Of a stretch of DNA of 10,264 bases, positions 1 through 6,367 are shown in pieces. The first letter of the stretch is position 1, and every line of letters begins with the position of its first letter. Both the position numbers and the translations under genes were made by a program. Under the pieces are notes generated by a model. It made no database searches. It was not told the DNA's origin and worked only from the letters and a program-made list of their open reading frames with translations. This DNA is from Planctomycetota bacterium (GTDB taxonomy: Bacteria > Planctomycetota > PLA2 > JAEUHO01): NCBI GenBank assembly GCA_029213105.1, contig JARGNS010000059.1, positions 2,209 through 12,472 of the forward strand, given 5' to 3'.

Positions 1-61
1 GCTCGTCGCCGGCGGGTGCACCTATGGGATCCTCACGCGGGAGTCCCCCTCGGGCGAGTAG
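1..61 (+). CDS. Possible C-terminal tail of an upstream gene (partial)
   Basis: Reading from base 2, one frame is open from the window edge to a TAG at 59-61, giving the last 19 residues (LVAGGCTYGILTRESPSGE). The stop lies 10 bases before the ATG of the next gene, which is normal operon spacing. The residues LVAGGC resemble a lipobox, so this could also be the end of a very small lipoprotein whose signal peptide begins outside the window. The stretch is too short to assign a family, and an open frame of this length occurs easily by chance in GC-rich DNA. Confidence 0.3.
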   Translation, partial: LVAGGCTYGILTRESPSGE

Positions 62-71
62 CATCCTCGCC

Positions 72-443
72 ATGCGCAACCTCACCTACGCCTTCGGTCT
101 CGTGTTCATCCTGCTCGGCATCGGCCTCTACGTCGGCAGCGGCATGGAGAGCGTCACGGCGCTCATCCCCGCGTTCCTCGGGGTGCTGTTCGTCATCTGC
201 GCCGCCGTCGCATCGACGGAAACGCGCCGCAAGCATGCCATGCATGTCAGCGTGCTCCTCGCCCTGCTGGGCTTCGGCGGAAGCGTGACGGGCTTGATCG
301 GCGCGGTGAAGCACATCGGCGGCACGGAGCCCGAGCGCGTCCTCGCCACCTGGGGCCGTGCGGCGCTCGCCCTGCTCTGCGTCGTCTACATCGTGCTGGC
401 GGTGCGCTCGTTCGTGGCCGCGCGTCGAGCGCGCACCTCGTGA
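72..443 (+). CDS. Small four-helix integral membrane protein, function unknown
   Basis: A 123-residue protein starting at ATG 72 (MRNLTYAFGL). An in-frame ATG at 24 would only add a polar, serine/proline-rich leader without membrane-protein character, so 72 is preferred. Four hydrophobic segments are visible at about residues 5-22, 28-47, 57-78 and 95-112. A basic loop (TRRKHAMH, about 51-58) lies between helices 2 and 3, and the C-terminus is Arg-rich and probably cytoplasmic. The ESVTALIPAFLGVLF segment followed by the RRKHAMH loop resembles small uncharacterised membrane proteins I associate with Planctomycetes and relatives, but I cannot name a family. Its stop overlaps the GTG start of the next gene (GTGA at 440-443), so the two are probably translated together. 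No catalytic motif is visible. Confidence 0.75.
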   Translation: MRNLTYAFGLVFILLGIGLYVGSGMESVTALIPAFLGVLFVICAAVASTETRRKHAMHVSVLLALLGFGGSVTGLIGAVKHIGGTEPERVLATWGRAALALLCVVYIVLAVRSFVAARRARTS

Positions 444-790
444 TCGAGCGCGCCTTCGCCCGGGCATTCAACGCCCGCAACATCGGCGCGCTGGTGACCC
501 TCCTGGCCCCCGACGCCCGCTCCGAGTTGGCCGGTTCGGGCTTCCCTCCGGAGGAGGGTGCGGGCGCGATCCGTGGTGGCTCCTTCGAACATCTGCTCGA
601 GGACGAAGGCCTCACGGCCGCCCCGCTCGAGCACGACGGCACCTCCTACGTCGCCTTCCACGCCGAGGACGGCAGCCTGGACTCGCTCGCGGCCCTGACG
701 GCCATCGACGGCGTGATCACCCAGCTGCGCTACCACACGCGCTGGCACGACGAGGCGTTCGTCGACGCCATCGCGGACGCGACCGCCTGA
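440..790 (+). CDS. NTF2/SnoaL-like small protein
   Basis: A 116-residue soluble protein starting at GTG 440, whose bases overlap the TGA of the preceding membrane protein gene (GTGA). This favours that start and suggests translational coupling. The N-terminal helix pattern (IERAFARAFNARNIGALVTLLAPDARSEL) followed by short strands and a closing strand (DGVITQLRYHTRW) is typical of the NTF2-like/SnoaL cone fold, as found in polyketide cyclase-like proteins and in C-terminal domains of some ECF sigma factors. The length also fits a single such domain. No catalytic residues can be assigned, so it could be a ligand-binding or accessory protein. The coupling suggests it works with the membrane protein encoded just before it, but nothing in the sequence shows how. 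Confidence 0.7.
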   Translation: MIERAFARAFNARNIGALVTLLAPDARSELAGSGFPPEEGAGAIRGGSFEHLLEDEGLTAAPLEHDGTSYVAFHAEDGSLDSLAALTAIDGVITQLRYHTRWHDEAFVDAIADATA

Positions 791-911
791 GCTCTCCGCC
801 CCGGGCAAGCCCTCGCAGCGCAGGGGCGCGACATGGGAAGCCCTCGACTGCGGGCGGCGCCGCGGCTGGATGCGGAGCTCGGCGTGCATGCGCACACCGC
901 GGTCGATGATG

Positions 912-1895
912 CTAGAGGCTCGCGACGCCCTCGGACATCTGCTGGTGGACCCAGGCGTACGTCTTCGCAAGACCGTCCCGCAGCCTCGTGGAGGGCTCCC
1001 ACCCCAACTCCTGCTTGATGCGCGTGTTGTCGCTGTTGCGACCTCGAACGCCCAGCGGCGCGTCGAGCTTGTGCTTGCGCTCCAGCTCGAGCCCCGCGAT
1101 GCCCTCGACGATGGAGACGAGCTCGTTGATCGAGACCATCTCGCTGCTGCCCAGGTTGATCGGATCGTCGATCGTCTCGGCGTCCATGATCATGCGCGTA
1201 CCGTCCACGCAGTCATCGATCCAGGTGAACGAGCGTGTCTGCTCGCCGTCGCCCCAGATCTCGATCTCGTGCTTGCCGGAGAGCGCGGCGGCCGCCACCT
1301 TCCGGCATACCGCCGCGGGCGCCTTCTCGCGGCCGCCGTCCCACGTGCCATGCGGGCCGTAGACGTTGTGATAGCGCGCGACACGCGTCCAGAGGCCGAA
1401 GTCCTCCGTGTAGTGCCGACACATGCGCTCGCTGAAGAGCTTCTCCCAGCCGTAGCCGTCCTCGGGCATGGCCGGGTACGCATCCGCCTCCTTCAAGGCG
1501 GTGATGTCGGTGGTGGTCTGCTTGTCCGCGGCATACACACAGGCCGAGGACGAGTAGAAGTACCGCTCCATGCCGTTCTTGCGCCCCTCTTCGAGTACGT
1601 GGGTGCTCGTGAGGACCGACAGCATGCAGAGGGCCTTGTTGTTCTCGATGAACCCCATGCCGCCCATGTCGGCCGCGAGGTTGTAGACGTCCCGGCAGCC
1701 CTTGGTCGCGACGGCGGCGTTGTCCTGGATCGCCACGTCGAAGTCGAAGAGGTTCTCCGCCTCGTCGTGCGCCAGGTACCAACGCTCCCGAGGCTTGATG
1801 TCGACGGCGCGGACATCGTGACCCTCCTCGAGCAGGCGCTTGGCGAGGTGACCGCCGATGAATCCGCCGGCGCCGGTAACGAGGACAGTCGACAT
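912..1895 (-). CDS. GDP-mannose 3,5-epimerase (SDR superfamily)
   Basis: A 327-residue extended short-chain dehydrogenase/reductase that should interconvert GDP-D-mannose with GDP-L-galactose and GDP-L-gulose. The start is ATG 1893-1895, with GGAGG at 1903-1907, 7 bases upstream; the frame stays open further upstream but without SDR homology. The NAD-binding GAGGFIG motif is at residues 8-14. NLAADMGGMGF (72-82) is a hallmark of plant GDP-mannose 3,5-epimerases. SSSAC holds Cys119, YGWEK holds Tyr148 and Lys152, and GGREKAPAA holds Lys191. These match Arabidopsis GME Cys145, Tyr174, Lys178 and Lys217 with a constant offset of 26, so the catalytic set is intact. HNVYGPHGTW, WGDGEQTRSFTWIDDCVDG and GVRGRNSDN are also family signatures. 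It is the second gene of an operon after the methyltransferase at 1970-2701, 74 bases downstream of it. In this context it probably supplies an L-sugar nucleotide for a surface glycan. I see no GDP-mannose synthesis genes in the window. Confidence 0.93.
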   Translation of the reverse strand: MSTVLVTGAGGFIGGHLAKRLLEEGHDVRAVDIKPRERWYLAHDEAENLFDFDVAIQDNAAVATKGCRDVYNLAADMGGMGFIENNKALCMLSVLTSTHVLEEGRKNGMERYFYSSSACVYAADKQTTTDITALKEADAYPAMPEDGYGWEKLFSERMCRHYTEDFGLWTRVARYHNVYGPHGTWDGGREKAPAAVCRKVAAAALSGKHEIEIWGDGEQTRSFTWIDDCVDGTRMIMDAETIDDPINLGSSEMVSINELVSIVEGIAGLELERKHKLDAPLGVRGRNSDNTRIKQELGWEPSTRLRDGLAKTYAWVHQQMSEGVASL

Positions 1896-1969
1896 GGGAG
1901 AACCTCCGAGGATGGACCGGGAGGGTAGCGCTCCCGCCGGGGCATGCCAACCGCACGATCTGCGTATTC

Positions 1970-2701
1970 TCAGGCGCTTCGGGGCTTCTCCGCCTCGACG
2001 ATCGTGAAGAGCCCGTACCAGGGTAGGACCTCCGCAAGCAACCGTCCCACGAGCGGCACGCCCCACGTGCCGCCATGGCATCGACGCACGTCGAAGCCAT
2101 GCACCCGCAAGAGATCCTGCATGCCACGGATCGTGAAGAGGCGCAGATGCCCGTGCCCTTCCGTACCGAACTCCACGCTGCGCTGGAAGCGACGACGGGA
2201 GAGGGGATTCCCCAAGCCGTAGTACTCGTCCGACACCATGCTCATGGGCGGATTGAACGTCATGAGCAGCATGCCGATGTAGACGAGCGCGCCCGGGTTG
2301 GGCACGGAGCCGAGGACGCGCCCGCCGGGCTTGCGTACGCGAAACGACTCACGCAGGACGTGGTCCGTCCGCGGGATGTGCTCCAGCACGTGGTTGCTCA
2401 CGACGAGATCGAACGTGTCATCGTCGAAGTCCCACGCATCCTTGCCGATGTCCTGCGTGGTGCACTGGTAGCCGAGCGAACGACTGTGCTCGATCGCACC
2501 GGCGAACTCGATGACATGCTTGCGCTCGTTGGGAACGTCCGGAAGCCGCGCCAGCATCGGCGCCCCGCCCGGGCCGAGCTCGAGGAGCGGCCCGCCCGTG
2601 TCGGCCATCCAGCTGGCCAGCACATCACGATTCACCCGTCCCGAATCCCGGATGGGTTTCGAGATGAGATCGAGCAACGGCTGGAACGGACGAGGCGGCA
2701 T
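1970..2701 (-). CDS. Class I SAM-dependent methyltransferase (Methyltransf_11 type)
   Basis: A 243-residue soluble methyltransferase. Motif I is LLELGPGGAPML (about 39-50), the SAM-binding glycine loop. FDLVVSNHVLEHI (97-109) is the motif following the second acidic strand, and KPGGRVLGSVPN (124-135) is the conserved strand and loop of this family. The start is ATG 2699-2701; a stop (TAG on the minus strand, 2723-2725) closes the frame just upstream, with no other ATG/GTG/TTG start between them. I see no strong Shine-Dalgarno sequence. A moderately hydrophobic stretch (GALVYIGMLLMTFNPPMSM, about 137-155) is more likely a substrate-site insertion than a membrane helix. It leads the operon that continues into GDP-mannose 3,5-epimerase, so its substrate is probably a sugar nucleotide or nascent glycan, but the sequence does not show which. 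It is divergent from the FkbM gene at 2898. Confidence 0.9.
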   Translation of the reverse strand: MPPRPFQPLLDLISKPIRDSGRVNRDVLASWMADTGGPLLELGPGGAPMLARLPDVPNERKHVIEFAGAIEHSRSLGYQCTTQDIGKDAWDFDDDTFDLVVSNHVLEHIPRTDHVLRESFRVRKPGGRVLGSVPNPGALVYIGMLLMTFNPPMSMVSDEYYGLGNPLSRRRFQRSVEFGTEGHGHLRLFTIRGMQDLLRVHGFDVRRCHGGTWGVPLVGRLLAEVLPWYGLFTIVEAEKPRSA

Positions 2702-2767
2702 GTGGCGAACCCGGCGCGGGGCCTAGAGCCTACCCTCAGGGGTTTCGGATCCACATCCTGAGCGGGA

Positions 2768-2787
2768 CCTCCCGCCCTCACGGGAGG
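2768..2787. repeat. Perfect 7-bp inverted repeat in a divergent promoter region
   Basis: CCTCCCG (2768-2774) and CGGGAGG (2781-2787) form a GC-only stem around a 6-base loop. It sits in the 196-base gap between the divergent methyltransferase genes that start at 2701 (-) and 2898 (+). There is no T-run on either side and no gene ends here, so a terminator is unlikely. A 5' UTR hairpin or an operator is possible. A weaker 6-bp repeat (CTCAGG 2735-2740 / CCTGAG 2757-2762) lies beside it. Confidence 0.4.
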
Positions 2788-2814
2788 AGAGCACCAGCGA
2801 CCATCACGAGACCG

Positions 2815-2825
2815 CGCTACCATGC
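2815..2825 (+). promoter_or_regulatory. Candidate -10 element upstream of the FkbM gene
   Basis: CGCTACCATGC contains TACCAT, a 4/6 match to the TATAAT -10 box, 75 bases before the ATG at 2898. A near-identical 11-mer (CGCTACGATGC, 8384-8394) precedes the flippase gene. I see no convincing -35 box, so this is a weak call that rests mainly on the two copies. Confidence 0.22.
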
Positions 2826-2897
2826 GCCCGCATGCACCGGCACCACGCTGGGCCTTCCCCCCCCGCGGCCCCGGTGTTCGTCCCTGGAGAGCAGCTC

Positions 2898-3797
2898 ATG
2901 TCGGCTTGGCGCTCTTGCAAGAACATGATCAAGCGCATCCCGGGGGCCGAGACGGCCTACCGAATCTGGCGGGACATCCTCCGCGAGCCGCTCAACCGCG
3001 GCCAGCGAAGCAAGCTGCTCGCTCGCTATGCCCGTTGGCACCTGTGGGACAAGCCCCGCCAGCGCACCACGACCGTCACGCTCCAGAACGGGATGTTGTC
3101 TCTGGTTCATCCGGACTCGGACTCGGGCGAGGCGAACATCTTCACGGTGAACGTCGACTACAACGACAACGCGTTCGTCCGGAAGCACCTCGAAGCTGGC
3201 GACTTCATCATCGATGCGGGGTGCAACGTGGGCAACCGGACACTCGTCCTTGCGGACATCATCGGCGGCGCGCTACTCGTGGACGCCAACCCCCTTTGCT
3301 TGGGCCGCGCACGCGAGAACATCGAACTGAACGGCCTGGATCCTGCGCGCTTCCACTTCGTCGCCAAGGCCGTCGGGTCGTGTCCAGGCGTCGTCCGTTT
3401 CACCGGCCTTGGGGGCACCAGCACCATCAACCGCATTCCGGCCCCCGGCGAGACAGAGGTCGAGACCGTCGAGGTCGAGCGGAGCACGCTGGACCTCGAG
3501 TGGGCGGCCCTGGGGCGACCACCGTGCACGTTCCTGAAGCTCGACCTCGAAGGTCACGACTACGACGCACTCCTCGGCGCACGAGAACTGCTGTCGTCGC
3601 CGGACATGCGGCTCGTCCGATTCGAACGACTTCCCGGAGACGAGCTCGCCAAGTATCAGCGGCTCTTCGACGACATCGGCTGGTGCTTGTTCACCCTCGA
3701 GGACCGAGGGTTGCCGACGCGCGAAGCGGGCGCCCTCCGGAACTCGCGAAACCTACTGGCCATGCCGAGGTCCCTTCTCGAAGAGACACTCGACTGA
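2898..3797 (+). CDS. FkbM-family SAM-dependent methyltransferase
   Basis: A 299-residue protein. The start is ATG 2898, supported by GGAGAG at 2886-2891 with a 6-base gap; an in-frame ATG at 2832 would add a Pro/His-rich leader with no homology. SAM motif I is FIIDAGCNVGNRTL (103-116), with an Asp/Asn pair (VDANPLCLGRARENIELNG, 128-146) after the second strand. FLKLDLEGHDYDAL (212-225) is the signature that separates FkbM proteins from other methyltransferases. FkbM enzymes O-methylate hydroxyls, named after the FK506 31-O-methyltransferase, and are common in polysaccharide and LPS gene clusters, where they methylate sugars. The basic N-terminal part (residues 1-60) precedes the catalytic core. 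It is transcribed divergently from the methyltransferase/epimerase operon and convergently with the VanZ-like gene, 99 bases apart, so it is probably a single-gene unit. The exact acceptor is unknown. Confidence 0.9.
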   Translation: MSAWRSCKNMIKRIPGAETAYRIWRDILREPLNRGQRSKLLARYARWHLWDKPRQRTTTVTLQNGMLSLVHPDSDSGEANIFTVNVDYNDNAFVRKHLEAGDFIIDAGCNVGNRTLVLADIIGGALLVDANPLCLGRARENIELNGLDPARFHFVAKAVGSCPGVVRFTGLGGTSTINRIPAPGETEVETVEVERSTLDLEWAALGRPPCTFLKLDLEGHDYDALLGARELLSSPDMRLVRFERLPGDELAKYQRLFDDIGWCLFTLEDRGLPTREAGALRNSRNLLAMPRSLLEETLD

Positions 3798-3896
3798 CGT
3801 ACGACCATGTTCAAGCCCGCCCATGCCCACAGCCTGTGGATGCAGCCCCGTCGTCATCCCGTGGCAGTCGAAGTTCGTCGGGATCCTGGTGAGGCC

Positions 3897-4325
3897 CTAG
3901 CGCGCACGGGCCCGCCGGGACGCCAGCAAGGCCAGCGCCAACCAGACGCCCAGCAGCCCCCCCACGGCGTCGAGTGCCACATCCCACACGCTCGCGCACC
4001 GATTCGGCTGATACGACTGCAACAGCTCATCGGCGATCGCCACGACGATCACGATCCCCATGGCGACGCCCACGCGCTGCCACCTCGAAGGAAGCGCAAG
4101 GAACACGAGGAAGCCGAGCAGCGCGTACGCAGGCACGTGGAACGCCTTGCGCGTGATGGCGGAGGCCTGATTGGCAGCGTCCTCCGAGAGCCCCAGCGTG
4201 TCCCGGTAGAAGCCGTGCACCACCCAGTGCGTGGAGGGGAAGCCCTCGGATGCGCCCACCAGGAGCACGACGCCCCCGAGCAGGCCCGCCATTCCGAGCA
4301 GCACCAGAGGGCGGCTCGGCAGCAC
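3897..4325 (-). CDS. VanZ-like membrane protein
   Basis: A 142-residue membrane protein if started at GTG 4323-4325, which lies 8 bases after the aqpZ stop. Alternatives are an ATG at 4421, giving a long overlap with aqpZ and a non-homologous leader, and an ATG at 4292, which cuts the first helix; the start is uncertain. Four hydrophobic segments lie at about 5-24, 62-79, 86-102 and 118-136. The VanZ-family fingerprint is present: K60 and H63 in RKAFHVPAYALLGF, then ADELLQSYQPNRCASVWDVALDAVGGLLG (98-126), with Asp99-Glu100, Gln103, Pro107, Arg109 and Asp115. VanZ itself gives low-level teicoplanin resistance by an unknown mechanism. Most family members are uncharacterised and often occur near envelope and polysaccharide genes. 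It is probably co-transcribed with aqpZ. Resistance should not be inferred from the family name. Confidence 0.85.
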   Translation of the reverse strand: MLPSRPLVLLGMAGLLGGVVLLVGASEGFPSTHWVVHGFYRDTLGLSEDAANQASAITRKAFHVPAYALLGFLVFLALPSRWQRVGVAMGIVIVVAIADELLQSYQPNRCASVWDVALDAVGGLLGVWLALALLASRRARAR

Positions 4326-4333
4326 TCCGATGG

Positions 4334-5020
4334 TTACGCCTCGTCGTCGCCCGACAGCAACATCTTGTGCACGATGCCCGCCGCCACGGCACCGACGAGG
4401 GGTGCAACCCAGAACAGCCACAACTGTCCCAGGTAGGCACCGCCGGCGATCAGCGCCGGGCCCGTGCTGCGCGCGGGGTTCACCGAGGTGTTGGTGATCG
4501 GGATGCTGATGAGGTGGATGAGCGTGAGGCAGAGCCCGATGGCCAGCCCCGCCATCGCCGGCGTCGCAGCCTTCGAGGTCGCCCCGATGATCACGAGCAG
4601 GAAGAAGAAGGTCATGACGACCTCGCAGACCAGCGCGGCCTTCAGGCCGTACCGCTCGGGAGACTGCTCGCGGAAGCCGTTGCTGGCAAACCCGTCGGCC
4701 TCGTAGCCCCCATACGCCCCGGAGGCGATCAGGTAGATCACCCCGGCCCCGGCAATGGCACCGAGCGTCTGGGCGATGACATAGCCCAGGACCTCACCCT
4801 TCGGGTGACGTCCGGCGGCCGCCAGTCCGACGGTGACCGCCGGGTTGAGGTGACAGCCGCTGATGTGGCCGATGGCGTAGGCCATCGACACGACGGTCAG
4901 GCCGAAGGCGATGCTCACACCGACCCAACCGACCGTGGAGCCAGCCAGGATGGCCGTCCCGCAACCTCCCAGCACCAACCAGAGCGTCCCAAGGAACTCC
5001 GCTGCGAGTTTCTTCTGCAT
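4334..5020 (-). CDS. aqpZ: Aquaporin Z (water channel)
   Basis: A 228-residue inner-membrane MIP-family channel, close to the length of E. coli AqpZ. The start is ATG 5018-5020 with GGGAGG at 5029-5034, 8 bases upstream. Both NPA pore boxes are present: HLNPAVTVG (Asn59-Ala61) and SVNPARSTG (Asn181-Ala183). The aromatic/arginine filter residues of a water-selective channel are Phe39, His169, Thr178 and Arg184, matching E. coli Phe43, His174, Thr183 and Arg189. The segments GLCLTLIHLISIPITNTSVNPARS and AFGLTVVSMAYAIGHISG are almost the E. coli AqpZ text, which supports a water channel rather than a glycerol facilitator. Six membrane helices are expected around the two half-helices. It is first in an operon with the VanZ-like gene and divergent from the lipoprotein gene at 5143. 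On the minus strand, TTGACC (5066-5071) may be the -35 box of its promoter. Confidence 0.96.
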   Translation of the reverse strand: MQKKLAAEFLGTLWLVLGGCGTAILAGSTVGWVGVSIAFGLTVVSMAYAIGHISGCHLNPAVTVGLAAAGRHPKGEVLGYVIAQTLGAIAGAGVIYLIASGAYGGYEADGFASNGFREQSPERYGLKAALVCEVVMTFFFLLVIIGATSKAATPAMAGLAIGLCLTLIHLISIPITNTSVNPARSTGPALIAGGAYLGQLWLFWVAPLVGAVAAGIVHKMLLSGDDEA

Positions 5021-5069
5021 GAATCGCGCCTCCCGAGCGGCATCCTGCGCGACAACACGATCCGCGGTC

Positions 5070-5105
5070 AAGGGCCTGTCTCACGTTATCCGCCGGTAGG
5101 CCCTT
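5070..5105. promoter_or_regulatory. Perfect 8-bp inverted repeat between aqpZ and the lipoprotein gene
   Basis: AAGGGCCT (5070-5077) and AGGCCCTT (5098-5105) are perfect reverse complements separated by 20 bases, in the 122-base gap between divergent genes. The left arm touches a candidate aqpZ -35 box (TTGACC on the minus strand, 5066-5071). The right arm ends 5 bases before TAGGAT (5111-5116), a possible -10 box for the lipoprotein gene. The 28-base centre-to-centre arm spacing is near three helical turns, which would suit a regulator binding both arms. No T-run is present, so it is not a classical terminator. The operator role is inferred. Confidence 0.4.
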
Positions 5106-5142
5106 CGTAGTAGGATCCGCGCCTGCCCAGGAGTCCCATCGC

Positions 5143-6345
5143 ATGCGAGGCATCCCCCTCCTTCTCACCGCCATGGCCCTCCTCATGGCGGGCTGCAGTA
5201 CGACGCCCCCCGTCGCGGGTCCCGGCAACGACATCGCATCGTCGCCGAGTGCCCTGCGCGAGGCGATCGAGATGCCCACGGCCCTGCGCCTGGAGGATGA
5301 TGCCGCTCCGGCCCTCGATCGCCATGCGTTCCTCACGGCGTCCGCATGCGACTGCTGCGAACCGCCCAAGCTCGGCTGCTGGGATCCCTCCTGCTGCCGC
5401 AAGAGTTATGTGGATCTGACGGGGTCGTTCCTGCCGAACCTCGGCCTCGGCTTCGGTGGCGGTCACGTGATCGCACGCCGCGCCGACGCCGAGTTCGCCC
5501 TCGAGTTCCACGGCACGTGGCAGTTCGTGGACGACGAGGCCTTCGCCGACGACGGCAACCCGGAAGCGGGCGACTGGTATCAGGTCCGTGCGGGCCTCAA
5601 GATCATCTCGAACCCCAAGCAACGGCGTCACCTCACGGGCCGCTTCGGAGGCGTCTGGCTGGAGGCCAACGGCGAGCCCAACATCCTGGAGCGGCCGGGC
5701 ACCTACTGGGGTGTCTACGGTGCGATCGGCTTCGAGACGGACATCACCTCCCGCATCACGGTCGGACCCGAGCTGTCCCTGATGCTCGTCACACCGGACG
5801 ACGACTTCGATCCGGAGCCCGTACCGCAGTTCAACTGGCACCTGATCTACTGGCTCAACGGCAGCGGCAAGCGCTGCCTCGAGCGCGTCCCCTACGGCGA
5901 GGTCTATGTCGGTGCAGCGGCCACGCTCTCCCCCGGCTTGGGCGGCGGGCTGCAGTTCGGCCAGGTCTTCACCCGCTCGAGTCTGGCGACGTGGTCCTTT
6001 GAACTGATGGCCGGCGGCCAGGACACCACGGAGGATCTCTGGTTCGACGAGAATGGGGAGTACGCCCAGATTCGCGGTGGCGTGAAGGCCACGTTCCAGC
6101 CCTGCTCCTGCGGGCACTGGACGGGGCGCCTGGGGGGCACCTGGCTGCGCTCCACGGCGAGCAACGAGTTCATGAGTACACCCGGCGACTACGTCGGCGC
6201 ATACCTCGGCCTGGGCTACGAGTGGGATCTCGGCAGCCGCTTCGCCACGGGCCCGGAGTTCACGCTCAACGCCATCGCCCGAGAAGGTGGTGACGACTTC
6301 GAGGTGCTGCCGCAGCTGAACTGGCACTTCCTCGTAAAGCTGTAG
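5143..6345 (+). CDS. Lipoprotein with two tandem beta-rich repeats and a Cys-rich linker
   Basis: A 400-residue exported protein. The start is ATG 5143, with AGGAG at 5129-5133, 9 bases upstream. A lipoprotein signal peptide (MRGIPLLLTAMALLMAGC) ends in the lipobox LMAGC, with Cys18 as the lipidated residue. A low-complexity tether (19-65) follows, then a segment with six cysteines between 69 and 85 (Cys69, 71, 72, 79, 84, 85). The rest is one domain present twice, at about 88-238 and 253-400. Residues 163-238 and 325-400 align without gaps over 76 positions, with 30 identities by hand count, and both end in a Q-x-N-W-H strand (PQFNWHLIYWL and PQLNWHFLVKL). The alternating hydrophobic/polar pattern and Gly/aromatic turns look like beta-barrel or beta-sandwich strands. 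Two more cysteines (321, 323) and Cys245 belong to repeat 2 or the linker. I do not recognise the family. A surface or periplasmic structural role is plausible. A GC hairpin follows the stop at 6347-6362. Confidence 0.88.
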   Translation: MRGIPLLLTAMALLMAGCSTTPPVAGPGNDIASSPSALREAIEMPTALRLEDDAAPALDRHAFLTASACDCCEPPKLGCWDPSCCRKSYVDLTGSFLPNLGLGFGGGHVIARRADAEFALEFHGTWQFVDDEAFADDGNPEAGDWYQVRAGLKIISNPKQRRHLTGRFGGVWLEANGEPNILERPGTYWGVYGAIGFETDITSRITVGPELSLMLVTPDDDFDPEPVPQFNWHLIYWLNGSGKRCLERVPYGEVYVGAAATLSPGLGGGLQFGQVFTRSSLATWSFELMAGGQDTTEDLWFDENGEYAQIRGGVKATFQPCSCGHWTGRLGGTWLRSTASNEFMSTPGDYVGAYLGLGYEWDLGSRFATGPEFTLNAIAREGGDDFEVLPQLNWHFLVKL

Positions 6346-6346
6346 A

Positions 6347-6362
6347 GCCCCTTCCTCGGGGC
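6347..6362 (+). terminator. Candidate hairpin terminator after the lipoprotein gene
   Basis: GCCCC (6347-6351) and GGGGC (6358-6362) pair around a 6-base loop, starting 2 bases after the TAG stop at 6343-6345. The position is right for a terminator, but the stem is short and no T-run follows, so intrinsic termination is uncertain. Confidence 0.3.
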
Positions 6363-6367
6363 GTCAG

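Noticed and set aside
854..863. GCGGCGCCGC palindrome between the convergent genes at 790 and 912
   Set aside because: It has no loop and is pure G/C, so it is a composition effect rather than a terminator.
870..1928. 352-codon open frame on the plus strand opposite the epimerase
   Set aside because: It lies antisense to a gene with full family motifs, its protein is Arg/Val/Asp-rich with no recognisable domain, and long antisense frames are common in GC-rich DNA.
3827..3839. CCACA-GCC-TGTGG hairpin between the convergent FkbM and VanZ-like genes
   Set aside because: The stem is only 5 bp with no T-run, too weak to call a terminator although the location would suit one.
2822..3892. 356-codon open frame on the plus strand overlapping the FkbM gene in another frame
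   Set aside because: The translation is Arg/Pro/His-rich low-complexity text, while the overlapping frame has clear FkbM motifs and a good ribosome binding site.
4250..5110. 286-codon plus-strand open frame opposite aqpZ
   Set aside because: It is a shadow of aqpZ, whose NPA motifs and selectivity-filter residues fix the real strand and frame.
5086..6327. 413-codon open frame on the minus strand opposite the lipoprotein gene
   Set aside because: It has no ribosome binding site or recognisable domain, and its composition is that of an antisense shadow. The plus-strand gene has a signal peptide, lipobox and internal repeat.
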